A stretch of 64,000 nucleotides of DNA from Flavobacterium eburneipallidum (GCF_027111355.2 NZ_CP114291.2:372001-436000); one strand, 5' to 3'; counted from the stretch's first letter, positions 18,134 to 27,074 are shown. A program made the numbers and translations. The notes: generated by a model not told the origin, from the sequence alone.

Positions 18134-19867
18134 TTACTCAATTTTAAAAGTTACAGCGGTAGCAAATGGCATATTTTTAGGACAAGTTATTACTAATCCA
18201 TCAGTTACTTCTTTCCACTTTAGTTTTCCTTTGTAACCCAACAACTTAACTGTTTTAATTTTTTTACCATAATGTTTTGCATCTGTAGCTAGAGACTTAA
18301 TTTTTATTTGAGTATTTGGAGCTGGTACGTTCATACAAAAAGCGTATAGTTTGTTGTTTTTCCCAATTGTAAATCGAATATCTTGAGCGTCAAACTTAAA
18401 TTCGGCATGTTTGTTTCTCAATGCACCTCCTGGGAGCATTTTTAATTTTCCATTAATCATTTCACCTTCGGCAGGAATTACCCAAGCTTTACTTCCATAC
18501 ACTCCTTCGCCATTAATTCGCATCCAATTTCCAACTTCTTTCAACATTTTTTGGCTCTCTTCATTCATGGATCCATCAGGTAATAGAGAAATACATAATG
18601 CTGCGTTTCCATCTCGCGCTATTGCTTCAATTACGTAACGAATCATCATACCTGAATCATAGGTAAAATCTGGAGCATAAAACCAATCTCCTACTGGAGC
18701 TTCGGCAATCCAAGGCTGGTCTTTTTTAATGTCTGCTGGAATTCCGTGTTCTTCGGTATTTACTGTCCCATTTGTTTTCTTTCTAAACTTAACAATACTG
18801 AACGTATTTACCTCACCTCGACGTTGCAAACTAGTGTTGTAAAAGTCGGCCATTACCGTTTGCATGGCATTCGCTTTTAAACCCGTTCCGGTTCCATTTC
18901 CTGTAAAAGGACCTTGAACAGTTCCGTCTGTATATATAAAATCTGGATCATAATTTTTTACAACATCCATCATTCGTAAAGCCCAATTGGTAGCATACCA
19001 TTTGGCGTAGCCTAAATGATTACTAAAAATTCCTGCGGGTGCAGGTGACCAATCATTATGCGCTTTCTCGTCAACTCCTTTATATTCTCTTAAGTCAATT
19101 CCATAAAGCATTTTAGGATCATAGCCTTCCCACCATTTTCCTTTACCATCAGCAAGTGTTAGATTACCATCATAGGGAATTCCTTTTTTTTGGACTTCTT
19201 TATCACTACCAAATGCTGTTTGCCACCACCACCAAGTGTATTCATGATGAAAAGTCACGCCATAACGCATTCCGTTTGCTCTACAGGCTTTTGCCCATTC
19301 GCCAATTAAATCTCTTTTGGGGCCAATATTTACGGAATTCCATGGTTGGTATTTTGAATTCCACAAATCGTAATTATCATGATGCACTCCTTGAATCATT
19401 AAAAAACGAGCTCCTGCATCTTGATAAATTTTTGTGAGTTTCTCTGGGTCTAGTTTGGTAGGATTCCAGTCGCGTAATACTTCTTTATAACCTACTTCAG
19501 ATGGATGTCCATAACTTTTAACATGATTTTGATACGCTCTTTTATCTGATTTGTAAAGATTTCTGGCATACCAATCCCCACTTTCTCCAGCTGATTGTGG
19601 CCCAAAATGAACCCATATACCAAACTTTGCTTCACGCAACCATGCTGGTTCCCCTGGATAATTTTTCTCGATTGATTCCCATGTAGGTTCAAAAGGACCT
19701 TTAGCAATTGGAATTTCTAATTTTACCTCTGGAAATGTTCTTGAATCTCCCATTGGCAAGCTATTCAAAGCTAATGGAGCTGGTATAGCAGATATAGGAT
19801 TTTTTTCTTGGGCATAAACACTAAACTGAAGTAGAGATAATAGCGTGAATAAAATTTTCGTTCTCAT
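18134..19867 (-). CDS. GH29 alpha-L-fucosidase, Sec-exported copy
   Basis: A 577-residue enzyme from the ATG at 19867 (MRTKILFTLLSLLQFSVYAQ), with a Sec signal peptide ending at YAQ. The GH29 catalytic barrel is visible: FGIWVHFGPQSAGESGDWYA, MIQGVHHDNYDLWNSKYQPW, and NYDPDFIYTDGTVQGPF, where the Asp is the probable nucleophile. GH29 enzymes are retaining and release terminal alpha-L-fucose. The C-terminal ~100 residues form a beta-rich domain. It shares many motifs with the 22297 gene, so the two are paralogues. Confidence 0.92.
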   Translation of the reverse strand: MRTKILFTLLSLLQFSVYAQEKNPISAIPAPLALNSLPMGDSRTFPEVKLEIPIAKGPFEPTWESIEKNYPGEPAWLREAKFGIWVHFGPQSAGESGDWYARNLYKSDKRAYQNHVKSYGHPSEVGYKEVLRDWNPTKLDPEKLTKIYQDAGARFLMIQGVHHDNYDLWNSKYQPWNSVNIGPKRDLIGEWAKACRANGMRYGVTFHHEYTWWWWQTAFGSDKEVQKKGIPYDGNLTLADGKGKWWEGYDPKMLYGIDLREYKGVDEKAHNDWSPAPAGIFSNHLGYAKWYATNWALRMMDVVKNYDPDFIYTDGTVQGPFTGNGTGTGLKANAMQTVMADFYNTSLQRRGEVNTFSIVKFRKKTNGTVNTEEHGIPADIKKDQPWIAEAPVGDWFYAPDFTYDSGMMIRYVIEAIARDGNAALCISLLPDGSMNEESQKMLKEVGNWMRINGEGVYGSKAWVIPAEGEMINGKLKMLPGGALRNKHAEFKFDAQDIRFTIGKNNKLYAFCMNVPAPNTQIKIKSLATDAKHYGKKIKTVKLLGYKGKLKWKEVTDGLVITCPKNMPFATAVTFKIE

Positions 19868-19940
19868 TTTTTTTTTATTTATTATTTGAATCATTTTGTA
19901 ACTAAACGTTCCAAACTGACAACCTGAATTATTAAATTAA

Positions 19941-20285
19941 TTATTCCAATTTATATATCTGTTCCATCTGCAACCATTTTTCGCCCTCTTTTGCTCCTGG
20001 AGGAGCTTGTTGAAATTTCCACATCAACTCTTCCCATTCCTGAACTTTTGGGTTAGCGGCATCCATTTTTTGTTTGTGTTCGGGAGTATAACTTTCATTC
20101 ACTTCCATAATCATAAACAATCTGTTGGCTAAAAGGTAAATTTCCATATCTATAATACCTGAATCTTTGATACTTTTAGTGATTTCAGGCCAAGCACTAT
20201 CTTTAGAATGATAACGTTTGTATAATTCTATTAATTCTGGATTATCAACCAAATCGCAAGCGTAACATATTTTTTTTGAGTTCAT
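19941..20285 (-). CDS. RhaM-type (L-rhamnose/L-fucose) mutarotase
   Basis: A 114-residue cytoplasmic protein of the rhamnose mutarotase family. The conserved elements are ELYKRYHSKDSAWPEITKSI, IDMEIYLLANRLFMIMEV and the C-terminal tryptophan-rich VQEWEELMWKFQQAPPGA. The family interconverts the alpha and beta anomers of 6-deoxy-hexoses. Flanked by fucosidases, it most likely acts on L-fucose, by inference. No fucose isomerase, dehydrogenase, kinase or permease follows in the window. Confidence 0.85.
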   Translation of the reverse strand: MNSKKICYACDLVDNPELIELYKRYHSKDSAWPEITKSIKDSGIIDMEIYLLANRLFMIMEVNESYTPEHKQKMDAANPKVQEWEELMWKFQQAPPGAKEGEKWLQMEQIYKLE

Positions 20286-20330
20286 AAACTAAATTTATAT
20301 AAAGATAAATAGGGCTTTTCTATCTGGAAT

Positions 20331-22250
20331 TTATTTTTCTACAATAGCTACAAATCCTCCTCTTGGCAAACATTCCACATTCAAAACATCTCCTTTTTTT
20401 ACTTTTATAACTTCAACAGCAAATGACTTATCATTTTCTCCATCCTTAATAAGTTTTAATTTAAAATCTCCAGTGTCAAGAAAATCAAAATTTATTTTTA
20501 ATGTTTGCTTTTCTTCCTTACCATTAAGCCCGCCTAAATACCATTGATTCCCTTTTTTACGAGCGACAATAACTTTCTCTCCTGGATATCCGTCCAAAAG
20601 TTTGGTATTATCCCAACTTACAGGAACATTTTTTAGAAATTCTTTAGGTTCTGGAGGTAAGTTTTTATACCCTTCTGGTCTATCGGCAAAATGCTGAAAA
20701 CTAGATTCAAAAACTACAGACAATGCCAATTCATGAGCATAAGAAGTAATATGGGGATGTTGCGAATTTGTAAAAGTTACCGGAGTATAATCCATTGAAC
20801 CAATTACATTTCTAGTAAAAGGAAGTGTTGTATTGTGTGCCGCAGCTTTAGAAGTAAGAACAGGTTTATTGTTATACCATTCGGCTCCATAGACAGCCTC
20901 GGTAGTCATCAAATTCGGATACGTACGCGCCCAACCACGCGGTACTGTTGCGCCATGAAAATTTACCATTATCTTATATTTTGCTGCATCTTTCAAAATA
21001 GCAATACAGTATTTCATCATATCCTGTTGGTCTCCAGCAAAAAAATCAACTTTAATTCCATAGATTCCCATTTTATTAAGCCATTCAAATTCTTCAGCTC
21101 TTTTTTCAGGAGTTAACAAACGATCGTTAGGCGTTGGCTCAAGCCAGGATGTGCCCGAATTATACCAAATCATAGGTTTAATCCCTTTACTTTTAGCATA
21201 ATTTACCGCATCAGTTATATTTCCACCATTGCCCATAACATCCCATTCCCAGTCAATGAGAACATAAGGCCATTTCATTTCTACTGCCAAATCGGTATAT
21301 TCCAAAGCTTTTTGATAATCTTTAGACCCACGATTATTTGCCCAATAAATCCAAGCAACCGCACCGGGTTTTATCCAACTCGTTTCTTCTAATCTATTAG
21401 GTTCGCTAATGTCGGTGATTAAAGTCGATTCAACTACATCAGACAATTCACCAATGATTAACGTATGCCATTGCGAATTCCATGGCAAAGTGGTTTTGAC
21501 TCCTGTTTGCTTAAAACTATCTCTTGGTGAAGCATAACTTACTTTGTATTCGTTTGGGTTTTTAGCATTATTCAATTTTGCAGCACAATTATTTTCAGAA
21601 ATATTTGCTTCAGAAATTAATACCCAAATAGGATTATTATTCACTTTGAATAAGGCTGGAAATCCCCATTCTTGTTTATTATTATTGGCCTTTCCTGTTT
21701 CTGAAAAAGGAAAAAAATCTTCATAAGAGTCCGTATATGCCTGCACCCAACGATTTGTAGCCGATGGGAAAACATAAGTGGTGCTTTCGTCAATAATATT
21801 AACTAATGAATTGCTTTTATTGGTGAATTCATAACGAAATGCTACTCCATCATTATAAACTCTAAAAACAATATTCAAGGGTTCATTATTTGAATTTACA
21901 TATTTGAAAACTTTTTCAGTTCCTAAATTATCACACCATTTTTGTTTACCGGAAATCATTTCATATTGCTGATTTACATCTTTTGCTTTAGATTCGCTTA
22001 CCAATTTTAAATTATCCGTAAATTTTTGGTCGTCTCTTGAAATACCCAAAGGCGAACTTGGCATTATTTCAATATATTCCGATTTGTTTTTATACAAAAC
22101 CTTGAAATATACCTGACCAAAAGACTTTTCATCTGATCCTTTTTTCGAAACAATTACCTTAATATTCTTATTTGGTGATACAATTTCCTGAGCATTTATT
22201 GTAAACGCAGTTGAAATAAAGAGAGATAATAGCAGATAAATGTATTTCAT
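20331..22250 (-). CDS. GH97 family glycosidase, probably retaining alpha-galactosidase type
   Basis: A 639-residue exported enzyme (signal peptide cut near INAQ). The N-terminal beta-sandwich (about 25-290) is GH97-like (EIVSPNKNIKVIVSKKG, FRVYNDGVAFRYEF). The barrel includes WPYVLIDWEWDV, GIYGIKVDFFAGDQQDMMKY and TTEAVYGAEWY. GH97 contains inverting alpha-glucosidases and retaining alpha-galactosidases. The Asp in GIKVDFF fits the nucleophile position of the retaining group, so alpha-galactosidase is the better guess. The C-terminal sandwich ends PRGGFVAIVEK. It lies in the fucosidase cluster. Confidence 0.88.
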   Translation of the reverse strand: MKYIYLLLSLFISTAFTINAQEIVSPNKNIKVIVSKKGSDEKSFGQVYFKVLYKNKSEYIEIMPSSPLGISRDDQKFTDNLKLVSESKAKDVNQQYEMISGKQKWCDNLGTEKVFKYVNSNNEPLNIVFRVYNDGVAFRYEFTNKSNSLVNIIDESTTYVFPSATNRWVQAYTDSYEDFFPFSETGKANNNKQEWGFPALFKVNNNPIWVLISEANISENNCAAKLNNAKNPNEYKVSYASPRDSFKQTGVKTTLPWNSQWHTLIIGELSDVVESTLITDISEPNRLEETSWIKPGAVAWIYWANNRGSKDYQKALEYTDLAVEMKWPYVLIDWEWDVMGNGGNITDAVNYAKSKGIKPMIWYNSGTSWLEPTPNDRLLTPEKRAEEFEWLNKMGIYGIKVDFFAGDQQDMMKYCIAILKDAAKYKIMVNFHGATVPRGWARTYPNLMTTEAVYGAEWYNNKPVLTSKAAAHNTTLPFTRNVIGSMDYTPVTFTNSQHPHITSYAHELALSVVFESSFQHFADRPEGYKNLPPEPKEFLKNVPVSWDNTKLLDGYPGEKVIVARKKGNQWYLGGLNGKEEKQTLKINFDFLDTGDFKLKLIKDGENDKSFAVEVIKVKKGDVLNVECLPRGGFVAIVEK

Positions 22251-22296
22251 TGATATTTGTTTTTATATAAAATTCCAAGTACAATTAGCTTAAAAT

Positions 22297-23940
22297 TCAG
22301 ATGATTTCCAAAGCATTAGCATAAGAAGCTTCAGGTTTTTGACTAGGAAAATACACTTCAAGCGAATCTGAATTTTGTTTGAATTTCAGTTTTTCACCAG
22401 TACTTACTAGTTTTATTTGTTTTATTTTTTCTGTGTGATGTGGATTCGATTTTCCTAAACTTTTAATAATGGCAATACCATTTTCTGGCCACCCCATAAC
22501 CGTTGCATAAAGTTTGTTGTCTTTTTGTGCAAAACGAAAATCTTCGGATGTAAACGGTTTTCCTTTTCCTTCGTTAAAACCTTGAGCTGTTAAAGCTCCT
22601 GCACTTCCTAATTGTGGACCTTCACCAAATAGTTTCCAAGGGCGTGTACCATAAATACTTTTGCTGTTTAGTTTCATCCAAATTCCTATTTCTATAACAA
22701 TTTGACGTTCCAATTCGTCGATGCTTCCGTCTCCTCGCACTGGAATATTGAGCATCAAATTTCCATTTTTACTGACCACATCTATCAGCGTATGAATCAC
22801 TGTTTTGGCTGATTTGTATCTTTTTTTATCGTAAACTCCACGATCATAATGCCAGTTACCAAGACAAGTATCGGTTTGCCAAGGCAAAGGCTCGATTTCG
22901 TTACTTTGTCCTTTTTCGATGTCCCAAACGATAGCTTTTTTTTGCTGTTCATTTAAAATTTTACCTGTAATTACAGCCTGAACGGTTTTGTTTTTTTGAA
23001 GACTTTTATTATACATGTGCGCCGCAATACGCAAACCTGCATCACTAACAGGCCACAATGGTAAAGCTGTATCGTCAAAATAAATCATATCGGGATTGTA
23101 TTTATCAATCAGATCAATTGTTCTGTCATGAAATTTTTCACAATAAGATGAAGTTGGTATTGAAGCTCCATCTGCCCAATCCCATTGGCTGTGTACAGAT
23201 GACTTGTCCGAAGGTTTTGCACTTAACGGATGGTTTTGTGCATACAATTCTTGAGGGTCTAAACCTTCCCACCAAGTTCCTTTTCCATCCGCTTTAGTCA
23301 GTTTTCCGTCATAAGGAACTCCTGCCAATGCACCGTTTTTATCGGCACCTTGAGAAGTATCAAACCAATTCCAAGCGTGTGCAGCGTGAACACTTACTGC
23401 AAAAGGCAAACCTGCTTTGCGGGCTGCTTTTTCCCAACCCGCAATAATGTCTTTTTTGGGACCCATTTTGGTCGAGTTCCAATTGGGCTGGTATTTGCTA
23501 TCATACAAATCCAAATTATCGTGATGGTTTGCCATTGCCATAAAATATTTGGCTCCAGAATCTTTGTATAAATTGACTAACTCTTCGGGATTCCAATTGT
23601 TGGCTTTCCAAACATTGATTACATCTTTAAAGCCAAATTTAGAAGGATGACCGTATTTTTCGATATGGTATTTGTATTGGCGAGAACCTTCCTCATACAT
23701 TCCACGTCCATACCAATCGCCAGCTTCTGGTTCGCATTGTGGTCCCCAATGTGCCCACATTCCAAATTTAGCATCCCGAAACCAATCTGGTATTTGGTAT
23801 TTTGCCAACGAATCCCAAGTGGGTTCAAAAGTTCCTTTGAAAGCAGGTGTATTAAGAATTTTGGATTGTCCTAATAATGGTGACAAATAAAGTCCAGCTA
23901 ATGCTGATATGCCTAGTTTTAAAGCTTTTCTTCTTTCCAT
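22297..23940 (-). CDS. GH29 alpha-L-fucosidase, second copy with RR-type leader
   Basis: A 547-residue enzyme whose leader MERRKALKLGISALAGLYLS resembles a Tat signal (twin Arg before a hydrophobic stretch), unlike the Sec leader of its paralogue. Catalytic-domain motifs are KFGMWAHWGPQCEPEAGDWY, AMANHHDNLDLYDSKYQPNW and KYNPDMIYFDDTALPLWPV with the probable nucleophilic Asp. It is the first gene of the minus-strand glycan cluster, 252 bp from the divergent AraC gene, so the operon promoter probably lies in that gap. Confidence 0.92.
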   Translation of the reverse strand: MERRKALKLGISALAGLYLSPLLGQSKILNTPAFKGTFEPTWDSLAKYQIPDWFRDAKFGMWAHWGPQCEPEAGDWYGRGMYEEGSRQYKYHIEKYGHPSKFGFKDVINVWKANNWNPEELVNLYKDSGAKYFMAMANHHDNLDLYDSKYQPNWNSTKMGPKKDIIAGWEKAARKAGLPFAVSVHAAHAWNWFDTSQGADKNGALAGVPYDGKLTKADGKGTWWEGLDPQELYAQNHPLSAKPSDKSSVHSQWDWADGASIPTSSYCEKFHDRTIDLIDKYNPDMIYFDDTALPLWPVSDAGLRIAAHMYNKSLQKNKTVQAVITGKILNEQQKKAIVWDIEKGQSNEIEPLPWQTDTCLGNWHYDRGVYDKKRYKSAKTVIHTLIDVVSKNGNLMLNIPVRGDGSIDELERQIVIEIGIWMKLNSKSIYGTRPWKLFGEGPQLGSAGALTAQGFNEGKGKPFTSEDFRFAQKDNKLYATVMGWPENGIAIIKSLGKSNPHHTEKIKQIKLVSTGEKLKFKQNSDSLEVYFPSQKPEASYANALEII

Positions 23941-24137
23941 AATTTTTTATGATTTGGATAATTTATACATTTCCGTTTTTATCTTTATTTTTCACCATTC
24001 AATTCTTATATTGAAACAAGAGTCAAATTGTTTTTATGTTGTGTTTTTTGCTTATAAATAGGATTATTGTTTTTTTAATACCATAATTTTGAATAAATAA
24101 AAACAAATGTAACTTTGTTATAGTTTATGTGTTTTAT

Positions 24138-24177
24138 TCAAAACCGATTTTTTATTACTCAAAACCGATTTTTTATT
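24138..24177. promoter_or_regulatory. Direct repeat upstream of the AraC gene (19-bp unit, 21-bp period)
   Basis: TCAAAACCGATTTTTTATT occurs at 24138-24156 and again, without a mismatch, at 24159-24177. The 21-bp period (two helical turns) is the spacing of paired half-sites in classical AraC-type operators. It ends 14 bp before the AraC ATG, so it could be an autoregulatory or cluster operator. Polymerase-slippage duplication is the alternative. Confidence 0.6.
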
Positions 24178-24191
24178 TTTTTAATCCCATT

Positions 24192-25076
24192 ATGTCCAAA
24201 AGTACTTTCAAACATTCATTCTCTTTATTGCATATAGATTATGCGAAACTGAATCACAATTGGAATTTCGACAATGTGATTAGTCCATATTATCGACTGT
24301 ATTATATTGATGAGGGAATGGGAACTATATCGAGCGGTTCGGATAAATTGATTTTAGAAGCTGGTTATTTATACTTAATTCCGAGTTTTACCATTTGTAA
24401 TTTGAATTGCGAGACCTATTTGAGTCAATATTTCATTCAGTTTTTTGAGGAATCTCCCGATGGCATTTCGTTGTTTAATCAAAATAGAAATCCAATAAAA
24501 TTAGCTGCAACCGAAACGGATATTGTTCTTATCAAACAAATGCTTCAGAACAATCCTGGAAGAGGAATTAATCGATCGGACAATCCGAAAGAGTACGAAA
24601 AAGAAGCCTATTACAAGGAATATCAATCCTTGAATAACGAACTCAAACCGCATCTGAAATTTGAAAATCAAGGTGTTCTATTGTTGCTGATTTCTAGATT
24701 TTTGAATGCTAAAAATTTCAAACAAAATACGCCTCAAAGTACGCCTTCAAAAATTTTGGACACGATGAGTTATGTGCAATTGCATTTGGACAAAAATTTA
24801 ACTGTAGCGGAATTAGCTCAAAGGGTGAACCAAAATCAGGATTATTTTTCGAAACAATTTCTACTTCATACAGGGCAAAGACCTTTGAATTACATTCACG
24901 AAAAAAAGATAGAAAGAGCGCAATATCTTATTGCCACCACCAATAAGAGTTTTTTAGAAATTGCGTTGGATACCGGATTTTCAAATTTACCTCATTTTTC
25001 AAAAACATTCAAGCAAATAGTAAGTCTCACTCCAGGCGAATACCGCAATAAAAATGATTTCTACCTCAATAATTAG
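24192..25076 (+). CDS. AraC family transcription regulator of the fucosidase cluster
   Basis: A 294-residue protein from the ATG at 24192 (MSKSTFKHSFSLLHIDYAKL). An in-frame ATG at 24129 would translate the direct repeat and is unlikely. The N-terminal ~170 residues resemble a cupin effector domain (YRLYYIDEGMGTISSGSDKL). The C-terminal ~100 residues are the double helix-turn-helix (LTVAELAQRVNQNQDYFSKQ, FLEIALDTGFSNLPHFSKTF, SLTPGEYR). Divergent placement beside five carbohydrate genes makes it their likely activator, with a fucose-related sugar as the likely effector (inferred). Confidence 0.9.
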   Translation: MSKSTFKHSFSLLHIDYAKLNHNWNFDNVISPYYRLYYIDEGMGTISSGSDKLILEAGYLYLIPSFTICNLNCETYLSQYFIQFFEESPDGISLFNQNRNPIKLAATETDIVLIKQMLQNNPGRGINRSDNPKEYEKEAYYKEYQSLNNELKPHLKFENQGVLLLLISRFLNAKNFKQNTPQSTPSKILDTMSYVQLHLDKNLTVAELAQRVNQNQDYFSKQFLLHTGQRPLNYIHEKKIERAQYLIATTNKSFLEIALDTGFSNLPHFSKTFKQIVSLTPGEYRNKNDFYLNN

Positions 25077-25122
25077 TCCTTTTGTAGCGAGAGTTTTAAA
25101 TTTGATGAATTAAGTCAATCTT

Positions 25123-26199
25123 ATGAAAAAAACAGTTTCTTTTTACGCCTTGCATTTGTCTATTGGTTTGGCTTTTATGCTATTGCCTTATTTGCTTACT
25201 AGTTCGGGAAGTGTTTTTAATTTGCCGGATCTATCCAATAATGGTCACGATAGGATTTACTTTTTTACGTATTTAATGTTGTTGATTTTCTTCTATTTCA
25301 ACTATTATTATTTAATTCCTAAAATCTATTTTTCTAAAAAACGGGTTTTATACTTTTCGTTAATTTTCTTGTTTTTCTTGTTCTTTCTGTGGATTTCGGT
25401 CTATTTTGATAATCCCGAACGCAATTTTCTCGATTTTGGTCACGGAGCCCCTTTTAAAGATAATTTTCCGCCACCAAAAGGGAGATTTCCACCGCCCAAT
25501 CATTCTAATTTTGAACCAATGAATGGTCCTCAAACGCAATACGGACATTCTTTATTGGTTTATTTGATAGGGGTTGTTACCAGTTTGTTGTTTGCGATTA
25601 ACATTCGTTTGCAAAAAGTAGAAAAAGACAAAATGAAATCGGAATTGTCTTTTTTGAAAGCCCAAATCAATCCTCATTTTTTGTTCAATACCCTCAATAG
25701 TATTTATGCTTTGGCGATAAAAAAAGACGATAAAACCGCCGATGCCGTGGTGCAATTATCCGAATTGATGCGGTATATCATCACGAATGCCAATGATGAC
25801 GTGATTGGATTAGAAAAAGAAATCAATTACATCAACAATTTTGTCGAACTTCAAAAAACCCGTTTGGGCAACACCGTTCAAATTGAATATACTGTAGAAG
25901 GAAATGCTCACGGCAAATGTATCACACCATTGATTTTGATTTCATTTATAGAAAATGCCTTCAAACACGGCGTCAATCCCAATCAGAATTCCGAAATAGT
26001 AATCAAAATCATAATTGTTAATGACTATTTGACTTTATTTGTTTCTAATTATAAAGTAGAAAATCTGCAATCAGACAGCGGCATCGGATTGCAAAATACC
26101 ATTGAAAGATTATCACTTTTGTATCCAAATAATCACGTATTGACCATTGACGATAATCCGGAAAATTATATTGTAAACTTAACCATCAAAGTAGGATGA
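25123..26199 (+). CDS. LytS-type sensor histidine kinase
   Basis: A 358-residue inner-membrane kinase. Four hydrophobic segments lie at about 8-25, 44-63, 75-92 and 143-160. The loop between the third and fourth is unusual, rich in Pro, Phe, His and Asn (about 105-140; FKDNFPPPKGRFPPPNHSNF). The cytoplasmic part has the His_kinase motif SFLKAQINPHFLFNTLNSIY with the phospho-acceptor His, then an N box in LISFIENAFKHGV and a G box in DSGIGLQNTIERL. It overlaps the LytTR gene by 4 bp and forms a pair with it. Confidence 0.92.
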   Translation: MKKTVSFYALHLSIGLAFMLLPYLLTSSGSVFNLPDLSNNGHDRIYFFTYLMLLIFFYFNYYYLIPKIYFSKKRVLYFSLIFLFFLFFLWISVYFDNPERNFLDFGHGAPFKDNFPPPKGRFPPPNHSNFEPMNGPQTQYGHSLLVYLIGVVTSLLFAINIRLQKVEKDKMKSELSFLKAQINPHFLFNTLNSIYALAIKKDDKTADAVVQLSELMRYIITNANDDVIGLEKEINYINNFVELQKTRLGNTVQIEYTVEGNAHGKCITPLILISFIENAFKHGVNPNQNSEIVIKIIIVNDYLTLFVSNYKVENLQSDSGIGLQNTIERLSLLYPNNHVLTIDDNPENYIVNLTIKVG

Positions 26200-26885
26200 T
26201 AAAAGCAATTGCACTTGACGATGAACCGCCAGCATTGGATGTTTTGCAAAGTTTTTGTGATAAAATTGACTATGTTGACCTGCAAAAAACATTCACAAAA
26301 TCAGATGATGCTTTCAAGTATTTGAAAAAATATCCTGTAGATTTATTGTTTTTGGATATCAATATGCCGTCTATTTCTGGAATTGATTTTTATAAAAAAT
26401 TGCCACATAAGACAATGGTTATTTTCACCACAGCTTATTCTGAATACGCTGTCGAAGGCTTTACTTTGAGTGCTACGGATTATTTATTGAAACCCTTTTC
26501 GTTTTCTCGTTTCGAACAAGCTGTCGAAAAAGCCTATTCGCATTGGAAAATTCAAAATCAAAATCCCGAACAACAATACCTTTTTATTCGTGCCGATTAT
26601 AGTTTGATTAAAATCCCAATTGCCGATATTTTATTCATTGAAGGACTGGATGATTACTTGAAAATTCACATTCAAAATCAAAAAACCATTGTCGCCAGAA
26701 TGACTTTAAAAGCCATTTTAGAAAAACTTCCTGCTTCTGAATTTGTTCGTGTGCATCGATCTTTTATTGTTCCAATTTCTAAAATAGAAAAAGTCCGAAA
26801 CAAAATTATTTACATCAACGAAGAAGAAATTCCGGTTAGTGCGAGTTATGAAACTGCTTTTTTTGCGTTGTTGAATAAGGAGTAA
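26196..26885 (+). CDS. LytTR family response regulator
   Basis: A 229-residue regulator. The receiver domain (about 1-115) has acidic pocket residues in IALDDEPPALD, the phospho-acceptor Asp in DLLFLDINMPSISGIDFY, and YLLKPFSFSRF with the conserved Lys. The LytTR DNA-binding domain (about 135-229) reads LFIEGLDDYLKIHI then FVRVHRSFIVPISKIEKVR. The start ATG overlaps the kinase stop. The target genes are unknown. Confidence 0.93.
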   Translation: MIKAIALDDEPPALDVLQSFCDKIDYVDLQKTFTKSDDAFKYLKKYPVDLLFLDINMPSISGIDFYKKLPHKTMVIFTTAYSEYAVEGFTLSATDYLLKPFSFSRFEQAVEKAYSHWKIQNQNPEQQYLFIRADYSLIKIPIADILFIEGLDDYLKIHIQNQKTIVARMTLKAILEKLPASEFVRVHRSFIVPISKIEKVRNKIIYINEEEIPVSASYETAFFALLNKE

Positions 26886-26920
26886 TTCTGGTTTTAAGCA
26901 TCATTACTATATAGATTATT

Positions 26921-27074
26921 AAAACAGGTCGCTCCTACGGAGCTTGTCTTGTTTGTTTAATTATTGCTACAAACAGCAAGTCCCGATGGGACTTTAAATA
27001 ACTCCGCTAGGAGTTGGCTGTTTGTAGTTGTTTATAAAAATATTTTTTTTAGCTCCATAGGAGCGACCTGTTTT
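26921..27074. repeat. Nested palindromic repeat element 1
   Basis: This 154-bp element fills the 332-bp gap after the LytTR gene. The outer arms (26921-26944 and 27051-27074) are inverted repeats matching at 23 of 24 positions. Each contains its own small hairpin (GCTCC-TAC-GGAGC and GCTCC-ATA-GGAGC). Inner arms CTACAAACAGC (26967-26977) and its complement (27017-27027) enclose two more perfect hairpins, at 26978-26994 (7-bp stem) and 27000-27015 (6-bp stem). It encodes nothing convincing. The structure suggests a REP/REPIN-like or MITE-like non-autonomous element. Confidence 0.85.

Noticed and set aside
24129..24191. Alternative upstream ATG for the AraC gene
   Set aside because: Would translate the 21-bp direct repeat into repeated YSKPIFY units; the cupin-like start at 24192 is the natural one.
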